Shown: positions 1 through 6,679, numbered from the stretch's first letter. The stretch: 6,786 nucleotides of DNA from Desulfobia sp. (GCA_030608985.1 JAUWDC010000064.1:1-6786); one strand, 5' to 3'. Translations and numbers: made by a program. The notes: generated from the letters alone by a model not told the origin.

Positions 1-276
1 GAGGATGAAATCGGTAGATACGGCGGAGAAGAGTTTTATGGACTCTGCCAGGGATCAGGAAAAAGTGTCCGTCTTTTTGCCGAGCGGCTTAGAAAGGCGA
101 TTAGCTCCCATAAATATACATACAAGAACCAAGACATCAAAGTCACGGTGTCAATAGGTATTGCCTCCGCCCGGGAAGTAAAAAAAATCAGCAAGGAGTC
201 ACTGATCCAAATGGCCGATCAACGTCTTTACAAGGCCAAAGAAAAAGGGAGAAATCAAGTCGTGACGGCGTCGTAA
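1..276 (+). CDS. C-terminal part of a GGDEF-domain diguanylate cyclase (5' end outside window)
   Basis: Reading frame 1 is open from the first base to a TAA at 274-276, giving 91 residues. The signature GGEEF is at residues 8-12 in the context GRYGGEEF, the active-site loop of diguanylate cyclases, which condense two GTP into cyclic di-GMP. Further on are the typical TVSIGIA strand (about residues 51-57) and the closing helix ADQRLYKAKEKGRNQV. This is roughly the second half of a GGDEF domain, and the protein ends directly after it. An Asp at residue 2 lies six positions before the first Gly of the motif, where the Asp of the inhibitory RxxD I-site belongs. The matching Arg would be just outside the window, so product inhibition is plausible but not shown. 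Any N-terminal sensor domain is not visible. The gene converges on the REC-TPR gene, with 67 bases between the stop codons. Confidence 0.93.
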   Translation, partial: EDEIGRYGGEEFYGLCQGSGKSVRLFAERLRKAISSHKYTYKNQDIKVTVSIGIASAREVKKISKESLIQMADQRLYKAKEKGRNQVVTAS

Positions 277-295
277 AACTATAAATTAAATACAG

Positions 296-315
296 AGCAG
301 ACAGAGGTAACTGCT
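296..315. terminator. weak hairpin between convergent genes, possible terminator
   Basis: AGCAG at 296-300 can pair with CTGCT at 311-315 around a 10-base loop, between the stop codons of two converging genes. On the minus strand the stem is followed by T-rich sequence (TGTATTTAATTTATAG), so it could end REC-TPR transcripts. The stem is only 5 bp plus a possible G-U pair and there is no uninterrupted T-run, so the call is weak. Confidence 0.2.
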
Positions 316-343
316 TGCAATAAAAAGATTTTTCACGAAACCA

Positions 344-1504
344 TCAACATTTCAAAAGCAGCTTTTTAACGTCCCTGTTATCTGGATAGAGCGCTCTGGC
401 CTTTTTGATCCACTTCTCAGCATTGGCAATGCGATCCATAGCTAAAAAAGATCTCGCAAGGGTCAACAGGAGATCAAGATCCTCTCCATATTTTTCCGCC
501 GCTTTTATCAAATGCCGGGCTGCTTCTTTGTTCTGCCCCTTCCCGTAAAAGAGAATGCCCATTTTCTTGTGTATATCAAACCTCTTCGGATATCTTTTCA
601 AAATAATCCGAAAACATTTAATGGCCATAGCTTGAAAATTATTTTCAATCGCCGCTTGGGCAATCTCTTCATGCAGGGCTATCTTCTCCGGATTATTTTT
701 CATTACCAGAGAAAAAACTTTTTCAGCTTCAGAGAATCTTCCTTTTCTTAAAAAAAGATACGCAAGCTTGAGAGCTCGATCAGAGTGGCGGGGGCTTATG
801 TCAATAGCCGTGGTAAAACAATTGGTGGCCTCATCTATTCTTCCCTTACGAAGATAAAGCTGGCCAAGATAATGATGGGAGCTTACATCCAGGCAGTTCA
901 CTTGAACTGCCTTTTGAAAGCAGTCGATGGCTTTTTGAATATCTCCGCCCTGGGCATGCAGACGGCCAAGTTCTCGTAACGGTCTGGAGGAACCAGGGTT
1001 GGTTGCTATAGCCCTGCTGACTTCCTGCATGGCCCCGGAAACATCTCCCGCATCTTCAAGGTCTCTGGCTTTACGAAGATGGATAGTCATGGGATCGGGA
1101 TGCTGTGCTTTTCTACTTACCTCATTAATCTTCTGCTCAAGGGCCGCTGTGACAAATGGCTTAGTCAAATACCCGTCAACATCATACTCAGCAGCTTCAG
1201 CCACCAAGCTTCTATCCGCTTCAGCAGTAATCATGAGGAAAGGAATATCCCGAAATTTTTTGCTTTGCCGAAGGTGTGCGAGGAGTTCCATGCCATTCAT
1301 GTCCGGCATTTCATATTCCGCTATAATAAAATCAACACGTTCATCCCTCTGGGATAGAAACTTCCAGGCCTCTTTTCCATTTGACACACCATACACTTTT
1401 CGGCCGTAATGTATCATCTCAAGCATGGCTCTAATAGCCTGCAGCATGTCTTGCTGATCTTCAACAATCAGAATTGTCATTTGCTGTGGGGTTCTGCTCT
1501 CCAT
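344..1504 (-). CDS. Response-regulator receiver domain fused to seven TPR repeats; phospho-acceptor Asp replaced by Glu
   Basis: The product has 386 residues. Residues 9-130 form a CheY-like receiver domain: strand TILIVED with acidic pair E15/D16, IITA-type Thr at T93, switch tyrosine Y112 and conserved K115 in LTKPF. The strand that should end in the phosphorylated Asp reads IIAEYEMPDMNG, with E63 in the acceptor position. The codon is GAA (plus strand TTC at 1316-1318). Residues 139-376 form seven tetratricopeptide repeats with an exact 34-residue period: Pro recurs at 170, 238, 272, 306 and 374. There is no DNA-binding or enzymatic output domain, so a protein-protein scaffold is the likely role, with partner unknown. 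There is no signal peptide or membrane segment, so it should be cytoplasmic. An in-frame TGA upstream excludes a longer protein. AGGGAG (1506-1511) lies only one base before the ATG, so M9 (ATG at 1478-1480), right at the start of the domain, is an alternative start. The gene follows guaA on the same strand after 90 bases and probably has its own promoter. Confidence 0.92.
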   Translation of the reverse strand: MESRTPQQMTILIVEDQQDMLQAIRAMLEMIHYGRKVYGVSNGKEAWKFLSQRDERVDFIIAEYEMPDMNGMELLAHLRQSKKFRDIPFLMITAEADRSLVAEAAEYDVDGYLTKPFVTAALEQKINEVSRKAQHPDPMTIHLRKARDLEDAGDVSGAMQEVSRAIATNPGSSRPLRELGRLHAQGGDIQKAIDCFQKAVQVNCLDVSSHHYLGQLYLRKGRIDEATNCFTTAIDISPRHSDRALKLAYLFLRKGRFSEAEKVFSLVMKNNPEKIALHEEIAQAAIENNFQAMAIKCFRIILKRYPKRFDIHKKMGILFYGKGQNKEAARHLIKAAEKYGEDLDLLLTLARSFLAMDRIANAEKWIKKARALYPDNRDVKKLLLKC

Positions 1505-1505
1505 A

Positions 1506-1511
1506 CTCCCT
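1506..1511 (-). promoter_or_regulatory. ribosome binding site of the REC-TPR gene, unusually close to the start
   Basis: The minus strand reads AGGGAG, one base, then ATG. A good Shine-Dalgarno normally sits 5-9 bases from the start. Either translation starts here with poor spacing, or it starts at the in-frame ATG eight codons later, which has no well-placed site (nearest GGAG is 18 bases away). Confidence 0.4.
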
Positions 1512-1540
1512 ACTCAATTTTCATCTGGAAATGGCCTGTC

Positions 1541-1599
1541 GTGTTATTGTAAGAGTTCATCAGGGGTCTATCAACCTGGGTGAACTCTTACGTGTTATT
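1541..1599. repeat. 43-base palindromic element flanked by 8-base direct repeats (MITE- or REP-like)
   Basis: GTAAGAGTTCA at 1549-1559 is a perfect 11-base inverted match to TGAACTCTTAC at 1581-1591. Inside, CAGG (1561-1564) can pair with CCTG (1575-1578). The palindrome is bordered exactly by direct repeats GTGTTATT at 1541-1548 and 1592-1599, which would be 9 bases if the shared C is counted. Terminal inverted repeats abutted by a direct duplication are the hallmark of transposition, but the element has no coding capacity. The right-hand copy contains the guaA stop codon (1595-1597). No T-run follows the stem on either strand, so a classical intrinsic terminator is unlikely. I do not recognise it as a named family. 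Confidence 0.65.
1546..1574 (-). promoter_or_regulatory. sigma70-type promoter for the REC-TPR gene
   Basis: On the minus strand TTGATA (plus 1569-1574) and TACAAT (plus 1546-1551) are separated by exactly 17 bases. Each differs by one base from the consensus -35 TTGACA and -10 TATAAT. Transcription would start near 1539, giving a leader of about 35 bases before the ATG at 1504. The -35 box lies in the loop of the palindromic element, and the -10 box straddles the junction between the element and its flanking direct repeat. This is predicted from sequence only. Confidence 0.5.
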
Positions 1600-3145
1600 C
1601 CCACTCGATGGTGCTGGGAGGTTTGGAGGAAATATCAAACACCACACGGTTAACTCCTCGAACCTCATTGATAATCCTGTTAGAAATGCGGCCAAGCAGT
1701 TCGTAAGGCAATTTAGACCAGTCTGCGGTCATTGCATCCACACTGTCCACAGAACGCAGGGCAATAACATGCTCATAGGTTCGTTCATCCCCCATAACGC
1801 CTACTGTCTGTATGGGGAGCAACACCGCAAAGGACTGCCAAACCTTACGGTAATAACCTGAATTTTTCATCTCCTCCAGCACGAGCACATCAGCCTGACG
1901 CAGTATATGGAGGCGTTCTTTTGTGATCTCTCCCATAATACGAATGCCAAGCCCTGGTCCCGGGAAGGGCTGACGATAGATGGCTTCTTCAGGAAGTCCC
2001 AACTCCAGGCCAAGCTCCCTCACTTCATCTTTAAACAGCTCTCGCAAGGGTTCAATAAGGTCAAGCTGCATTACTTCCGGCAGGCCACCGACATTATGGT
2101 GAGACTTGATAGGTGCCGTCCCCCTAAAAGAGACAGATTCTATGACATCAGGATACAGAGTTCCCTGGGCCAGGTAGTGTACATCACCGATCTTTTTTGC
2201 CTCCTCCTCAAAAATCTTAATAAATCCGTACCCTATACGTTTCCTTTTCTCTTCAGGGTCAACAATGGAGTGAAGCTCTCCAAGGAAATAATCTTCAGCC
2301 TCCACATCAATCACTGTCAAATGAGTTTTTTCCTGAAAAAACTTCATAAGACTTTTTGTTTCACCAGTCCGCATTAAACCATTATTGACATAGATACAGG
2401 TCAGCTGCTCACCTATGGCCCGATGAACAAGTGCAGCCGTAACGGCAGAATCAACCCCTCCGGACAATGCACAAATCACCTTGTTACTCCCTACTTTCCT
2501 CTGAATATCAGCAATTGTAGACTCAATAAAAGAATGCATGGTCCAGTTTGGTGCACAGCCACAGATACCGAAAATAAAATTTCTCAGCACATCGTTACCA
2601 ATGAGGGTGTGGGCGACCTCCGGATGAAACTGGACGCCAATGAAATGCTTCTCCTCGTGTCGGATGGCAGCCATTGGCGAATGCTCACTCTGGGCAGAGG
2701 CAACAAATCCTTCCGGCGCCTCTTCGATCCGATCTCCGTGGCTCATCCATACCTGATACTTACAATTCTCGGTCTCCATGCCTGCAAACAGGCCGCCTGT
2801 ATAGACAATTTCCAGATCAGATTTACCAAACTCTCGTTTAGCCGCCCTTTCCACCTTACCCCCAAGTTGGTGGGTCATAAGCTGGGCACCATAACAGATG
2901 CCAAGAACAGGGATACCCAGGTCAAAAATGGCCGGGTCACTGAGGGGGGCATCATCGTCATATACGCTGGCCGGGCCGCCGGAAAGTACTATTCCCTGAG
3001 GCTGCATTTCTTTAATTTTTTCCAGGGAAAGGGTGTACGGGTGAATCTCACTGTAGACCTTCTGCTCCCTGATGCGCCTGGCAATAAGCTGTGTGGTCTG
3101 GGATCCAAAATCAAGAATAATGATTTTTTCGCTGTGGATATCCAT
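1595..3145 (-). CDS. guaA: GMP synthase (glutamine-hydrolysing)
   Basis: The 516-residue product is close to the usual length (about 525 in E. coli). It converts XMP to GMP using ATP and glutamine-derived ammonia, the last step of GMP synthesis in the cytoplasm. The N-terminal class I glutamine amidotransferase domain (about 6-193) has nucleophile C84 in GICYGAQ and its partners H174 and E176 in FHPEV. The ATP pyrophosphatase domain has the P-loop SGGVDS at 228-233 and AQGTLYPDVIES at 326-337. The C-terminal dimerisation domain starts after PFPGPGLGIR (393-402) and ends in the family-typical KPPSTIEWE. All catalytic residues are present, so the enzyme should be active. The ATG at 3143-3145 is the only reasonable start, since no start codon lies in frame between it and an upstream stop, yet no convincing Shine-Dalgarno precedes it. 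The gene follows guaB by 144 bases, consistent with co-transcription or with its own promoter in the gap. Confidence 0.98.
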   Translation of the reverse strand: MDIHSEKIIILDFGSQTTQLIARRIREQKVYSEIHPYTLSLEKIKEMQPQGIVLSGGPASVYDDDAPLSDPAIFDLGIPVLGICYGAQLMTHQLGGKVERAAKREFGKSDLEIVYTGGLFAGMETENCKYQVWMSHGDRIEEAPEGFVASAQSEHSPMAAIRHEEKHFIGVQFHPEVAHTLIGNDVLRNFIFGICGCAPNWTMHSFIESTIADIQRKVGSNKVICALSGGVDSAVTAALVHRAIGEQLTCIYVNNGLMRTGETKSLMKFFQEKTHLTVIDVEAEDYFLGELHSIVDPEEKRKRIGYGFIKIFEEEAKKIGDVHYLAQGTLYPDVIESVSFRGTAPIKSHHNVGGLPEVMQLDLIEPLRELFKDEVRELGLELGLPEEAIYRQPFPGPGLGIRIMGEITKERLHILRQADVLVLEEMKNSGYYRKVWQSFAVLLPIQTVGVMGDERTYEHVIALRSVDSVDAMTADWSKLPYELLGRISNRIINEVRGVNRVVFDISSKPPSTIEWE

Positions 3146-3186
3146 AATATGGCCGTTTTGATTATGATTATTAGTTTATATAAAAG

Positions 3187-3250
3187 TATCTCACAGAGGC
3201 ACAGAGTTCACAAAGTTTTTTCTCTGTGTCCCGGTGAGCTCTGTGAGATA
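3187..3250. repeat. palindromic repeat of CTCTGTG-type units between guaB and guaA
   Basis: TATCTCACAGAG at 3187-3198 is a perfect 12-base inverted match to CTCTGTGAGATA at 3239-3250. Nested inside, CACAGAG (3200-3206) matches CTCTGTG (3222-3228). The left arm is two tandem octamers (TCACAGAG, GCACAGAG) followed by a degenerate TTCACAAAG. The right arm repeats the complementary unit twice with a diverged copy between. An RNA would fold into a long stem with an asymmetric bulge at 3229-3238. I see no flanking target-site duplication and no T-run suitable for a terminator. The rest of the 144-base gap is A+T-rich (3146-3186) or unremarkable. Confidence 0.7.
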
Positions 3251-3289
3251 TCAACTTTCACACTTAGTTGTGACTATTTGTCATAGAAG

Positions 3290-4750
3290 TTAACCCAGAC
3301 GATAATTAGGAGCTTCTTTCGTTATGATGACATCATGCACATGGCTCTCTTTCAAGCCGGCGGCACTGATTTTTACAAATTTCGCTTTCTCTTGCAGCTC
3401 CGCAATACTTCCGGCTCCGAGATATCCCATACCGGAACGCAAGCCGCCGATGAGCTGGTATATGGTCTCACTTATTAGACCCCGATAAGGCACCTTCCCT
3501 TCGATACCTTCTGGAACTAGTTTTGATGTCGACTCAACAGAGTCCTGGAAATAACGGTCACTGCTGCCTTGCTTCATGGCACCAAGAGACCCCATTCCCC
3601 GGTATCCTTTATAGGTACGGCCCTGATAGAGAAAGGTATCCCCAGGTGTTTCATCACAGCCGGCAAAGAGACTGCCTATCATGATAACATCTGCACCAAT
3701 CCCGACAGCTTTGCTTATATCACCGGAGTGCTTAATACCCCCATCACCAATTATAGATATATCGTGCTTTTCAGCTATTTTTTTACAGTCAAAGATTGCT
3801 GTTAACTGGGGAACACCGACACCTGCCACTATCCTTGTGGTACAAATGGATCCAGGCCCAACTCCCACTTTAACGCAGTCAGCGCCAGCCTTGATCAAGG
3901 CTTCTGTGCCATCTGCCGTTGCCACATTACCGGCAATAACCTCAAGTTCAGGAAAACTCTTTTTAACTGATTCCAGTGTAGTCAAAATATTTTTAGAATG
4001 GCCGTGGGCGGAATCAAGTACGACCACATCAACACCGGCTTGAATAAGCTTCTCAACATCTGCAAGACCAGTGCCTACACCTATCGCAGCTCCCACTCGC
4101 AAACGCCCAAGATAATCCTTGGCAGCGTGGGGATATTTCCGTATCTTTTCCAGGTCTTTTATGGTGATCAAACCTTGGAGATCTCCATTGTCATTCACCA
4201 CCAGCAGCTTCTCAATCCGGTGTTCATGAAGCAGAGCCTTTGATTCCTCAAGAGTAATCCCTACTTCGGCAGTCACAAGATTTTTACTAGTCATAACGTC
4301 ACTTACCCGCAAATCGAGGTCAGAAACGAAACGTAAATCACGGTTTGTGACTATCCCGACAAGTTTCTTGCCGTGTAAAACAGGGACCCCGGAAATCCTG
4401 TAGGTCCGCATAATCTCCTTCACATCTGCAACCGTATGAAACTCTTCAACCGTTACAGGGTCAATTATCATTCCGGATTCTGATTTTTTTACCTTTTGAA
4501 CTTGAAGGGCCTGGGAGTCTATGGACATATTTTTATGAATAATACCGAGACCTCCCTCCCTTGCCAAGGCAATGGCGGTACGATGCTCGGTTACCGTGTC
4601 CATGGCTGCACTGACAAGAGGAATATTGAGGGTGATCGCTTTTGTCAGCTGTGTCGACAGATTCACCTCATTGGGAAGCACCTCAGAGGCTTGTGGTACC
4701 AATAGAAGGTCGTCAAAAGTATATGCCTCTTTACACATGTCCTCTAACAT
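3290..4750 (-). CDS. guaB: IMP dehydrogenase
   Basis: The 486-residue product matches the usual bacterial length (488 in E. coli). It oxidises IMP to XMP with NAD+, the committed step of guanine nucleotide synthesis, acting as a cytoplasmic oligomer. The TIM-barrel halves surround a pair of CBS domains at about 93-205 (DPVTV...VPVL and [11 protein letters not shown]...VVNDNG), which in this family bind nucleotides and regulate activity. Catalytic C303 is in GPGSICTTR, the phosphate-binding loop is GDGGI (335-339), the YRGMGS loop is at 383-388, and the flap dyad is R399-Y400. The start at 4750 is favoured over M5 because TGAGGA lies seven bases upstream. guaA follows, so the two GMP-branch enzymes are adjacent. 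The 134-base gap from aspS holds heptamer repeats. I see no purine riboswitch in that gap. Confidence 0.98.
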   Translation of the reverse strand: MLEDMCKEAYTFDDLLLVPQASEVLPNEVNLSTQLTKAITLNIPLVSAAMDTVTEHRTAIALAREGGLGIIHKNMSIDSQALQVQKVKKSESGMIIDPVTVEEFHTVADVKEIMRTYRISGVPVLHGKKLVGIVTNRDLRFVSDLDLRVSDVMTSKNLVTAEVGITLEESKALLHEHRIEKLLVVNDNGDLQGLITIKDLEKIRKYPHAAKDYLGRLRVGAAIGVGTGLADVEKLIQAGVDVVVLDSAHGHSKNILTTLESVKKSFPELEVIAGNVATADGTEALIKAGADCVKVGVGPGSICTTRIVAGVGVPQLTAIFDCKKIAEKHDISIIGDGGIKHSGDISKAVGIGADVIMIGSLFAGCDETPGDTFLYQGRTYKGYRGMGSLGAMKQGSSDRYFQDSVESTSKLVPEGIEGKVPYRGLISETIYQLIGGLRSGMGYLGAGSIAELQEKAKFVKISAAGLKESHVHDVIITKEAPNYRLG

Positions 4751-4757
4751 AGAGAAA

Positions 4758-4763
4758 TCCTCA
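4758..4763 (-). promoter_or_regulatory. ribosome binding site of guaB
   Basis: The minus strand reads TGAGGA followed by seven bases and ATG at 4750. The spacing is ideal and selects the first of two nearby in-frame ATGs (the other would be residue M5). Confidence 0.75.
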
Positions 4764-4767
4764 TTAC

Positions 4768-4841
4768 GATTTTAGATTTTGGATTTTGGATTTCGGAATG
4801 TGGGTTCTTGATGTTTTTTCCGAAATTCGAAATCCAAAATA
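4768..4841. repeat. 7-base tandem repeats arranged as an inverted repeat upstream of guaB
   Basis: Starting at 4768 the plus strand reads five consecutive heptamers: GATTTTA, GATTTTG, GATTTTG, GATTTCG, GAATGTG (to 4802). The complementary arm has CGAAATT, CGAAATC, CAAAATA at 4821-4841. As a result 4783-4799 and 4825-4840 form an inverted repeat of 16 pairs with one bulged G. The unit is a perfect 7-mer in length but degenerate in sequence. It occupies the guaB leader between aspS and guaB and may fold in RNA. Copies elsewhere in the genome cannot be judged from here. Confidence 0.75.
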
Positions 4842-4861
4842 CGCTTTAGATTATGGTGCTA

Positions 4862-4882
4862 CATTCCACATTCTGCATTCCA
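4862..4882. repeat. three 7-base tandem units just after the aspS stop codon
   Basis: The plus strand reads CATTCCA, CATTCTG, CATTCCA without gaps, ending two bases from the aspS stop codon (4885-4887). Their complement (TGGAATG units) is of the same type as the GAATGTG unit at 4796-4802. The stretch 4795-4803 can pair with 4866-4874, with one G-U pair, forming a second possible stem across the gap. Confidence 0.7.
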
Positions 4883-4884
4883 GC

Positions 4885-6666
4885 TTACTCCCAGTCAGGA
4901 CGCAGATAAAGCTCTGTCAACTGCTTGCGCTCTACCGATGCCGGCGCTTCGGTAAGAGGGCAAGTAGCCCTCTGGGTTTTTGGAAAGGCAATAACGTCGC
5001 GAATGGAATCTTTTCCAGCCAGAATCATCATCAACCTGTCCAGGCCAAAGGCTATACCTCCATGGGGAGGTGCTCCAAGTTCCAGAGCCTTTAACAAAAA
5101 ATGAAATTTATCAGCAGCCTCTTCGGCGCTGATGCCCTGGGCGGCGAAAACTTTTTCCTGGATATCCTTACGGTGGATACGAAGGCTTCCGCCACCGATT
5201 TCCGTACCATTTAGTACCAAATCATACGCTCTGCTTTTTACCTTTCCCGGATCTGTTTCCAGCAGATCAAGATCGGAATCGTAAGGTGATGTGAATGGAT
5301 GATGAACTGCTGTATGGCGCTTCTGCTCATGGTCATACTCGAGAAGCGGAAAGTCCGTAATCCACAGAAAATTGAAGGTATCATTATCCATGAGTTCGAG
5401 CCGACGTGCCAACTCCAGCCTCAATTCCGCCAAAGCCTGGTGGACAATGTTCGGAGTATCGGCCACAAAAAAGAGGAGATCGCCCTCTTCAGCACCAAGG
5501 GTGCTGCTCATATTGTTCCGTTCCTCATCAGTGAAAAATTTGGCAATAGGCGATTGCCATTCTCCATCTGCCTTTACTTTTACCCAGGCCAGACCTTTGG
5601 CGCCAAAATTGCCGACATAAGAGGTCAGGTCGTCAAGAACTTTCCGGGAAAAGGTTGCGCAGCCCTTGGCATTGATACTTTTTACAAGTCCTCCCTTTTC
5701 AACCACAGTGCGGAAGACCTTAAAGCTGCAGTCTTTTACTACCTCGGTAAGGCTAACGAGTTCCAGGCCAAACCTGGTATCAGGCTTGTCAGTACCAAAC
5801 CTTTCCATTGCTTCGTCATATGTCATGCGGGAAAAAGGCGGTTCCAGATCAATCCCTTTTGTCTCCTTGAAAACTGCCGTCATCACCCCTTCAGCAATGC
5901 TATAAATATCTTCTTCGGTAACAAATGAAAGCTCCATATCCAGCTGGGTAAACTCCGGCTGCCTGTCTGCCCGTAGGTCCTCATCCCGAAAACACCTGAC
6001 GATCTGATAATAACGGTCCATTCCCGCTACCATAAGTAATTGCTTAAAAAGCTGTGGCGACTGGGGCAGGGCATAAAATTTACCGGCATGGACTCGGCTG
6101 GGAACCAGATAGTCTCGAGCTCCTTCCGGGGTAGATCGGGTAAGAATCGGGGTTTCAATTTCCAGAAAGTTTTCACTGTTCAGATAGGTCCGGATGGCCT
6201 GAGATGCTGTATGACGCATGATAAGGTTGGCAGACATGCCCGGTCTGCGAAGATCCAGGTAACGATATGTCAACCGCAGATTATCTGAAATATCGGTGTC
6301 TTCATCAAGGGGAAAAGGAGGGGTTTTACTGACATTGAGAATACGAAGCTCATCAACCAGAATTTCAATATCGCCGGTTTCAAGCTTGTCATTGCGCATA
6401 CCTTCAGGCCGGGAAGACACTTTGCCACGGATACAGATAACCCACTCGCTTCGTAAATCATGGGCCTTGGCATGCACCTCCGCATTCAGCTCAGGATTAA
6501 AAACCACCTGGGTTATACCCCAGCGATCACGCAGATCTATAAATATGACACCGCCATGATCACGTCGTCTGTGTATCCACCCCATTAATATAACTTCTTC
6601 GCCAAGATTTTCAGCTCGCAGCATACTACAATTATGACTGCGTTTAAGTGTCCCCATGGATTCCAT
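4885..6666 (-). CDS. aspS: Aspartate--tRNA ligase, probably non-discriminating (Asp/Asn)
   Basis: The 593-residue product matches the bacterial AspRS length (590 in E. coli). It attaches aspartate to tRNA in the cytoplasm. The N-terminal OB-fold anticodon-binding domain (about 12-113) contains GWIHRRRDHGGVIF. The class II core has motif 1 around ETP (invariant P173), motif 2 FRDEDLRADRQPEFTQ (226-241) and motif 3 GLDR (541-544). A bacterial GAD insertion of the expected size lies between motifs 2 and 3. H37 (RRDHGG) and G89 (RPEGMRN) sit where E. coli has Leu and Lys and where the non-discriminating Pseudomonas aeruginosa enzyme has His and Gly, suggesting that this enzyme also makes Asp-tRNA-Asn for GatCAB amidation. 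The start at 6666 is preferred over M4 because AGGGAG lies five bases upstream. The gene starts 45 bases after the stop of the upstream partial gene, suggesting one operon. Confidence 0.98.
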   Translation of the reverse strand: MESMGTLKRSHNCSMLRAENLGEEVILMGWIHRRRDHGGVIFIDLRDRWGITQVVFNPELNAEVHAKAHDLRSEWVICIRGKVSSRPEGMRNDKLETGDIEILVDELRILNVSKTPPFPLDEDTDISDNLRLTYRYLDLRRPGMSANLIMRHTASQAIRTYLNSENFLEIETPILTRSTPEGARDYLVPSRVHAGKFYALPQSPQLFKQLLMVAGMDRYYQIVRCFRDEDLRADRQPEFTQLDMELSFVTEEDIYSIAEGVMTAVFKETKGIDLEPPFSRMTYDEAMERFGTDKPDTRFGLELVSLTEVVKDCSFKVFRTVVEKGGLVKSINAKGCATFSRKVLDDLTSYVGNFGAKGLAWVKVKADGEWQSPIAKFFTDEERNNMSSTLGAEEGDLLFFVADTPNIVHQALAELRLELARRLELMDNDTFNFLWITDFPLLEYDHEQKRHTAVHHPFTSPYDSDLDLLETDPGKVKSRAYDLVLNGTEIGGGSLRIHRKDIQEKVFAAQGISAEEAADKFHFLLKALELGAPPHGGIAFGLDRLMMILAGKDSIRDVIAFPKTQRATCPLTEAPASVERKQLTELYLRPDWE

Positions 6667-6671
6667 AGGAT

Positions 6672-6677
6672 CTCCCT
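6672..6677 (-). promoter_or_regulatory. ribosome binding site of aspS
   Basis: The minus strand reads AGGGAG, then ATCCT, then ATG at 6666. The spacing of five bases favours this start over the in-frame ATG three codons later. Confidence 0.7.
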
Positions 6678-6679
6678 AG

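Noticed and set aside
1549..1591. Intrinsic terminator for guaA
   Set aside because: The stem is strong, but neither strand has a T-run after it: the minus strand continues AATAACACG and the plus strand GTGTTATTC. It may still affect RNA stability.
2423..3286. Plus-strand open frame of 287 codons
   Set aside because: It lies almost wholly antisense to guaA, which has every catalytic motif. The translation shows no recognisable domain and runs through the repeat-containing gap.
4768..4882. CRISPR-like repeat array
   Set aside because: Units are 7 bases, contiguous and degenerate, with no spacers and no cas genes in the window.
4751..4884. Purine riboswitch or T-box in front of guaB
   Set aside because: No conserved aptamer core or specifier/antiterminator sequences could be recognised; the gap is explained by heptamer repeats.
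5299..5928. Plus-strand open frame of 209 codons
   Set aside because: It is entirely antisense to the well-supported aspS and its translation has no recognisable fold.
6270..6485. Minus-strand 71-codon open frame inside aspS
   Set aside because: It overlaps aspS on the same strand in a different frame, has no motif, and is fully explained as a shadow of the aspS coding sequence.
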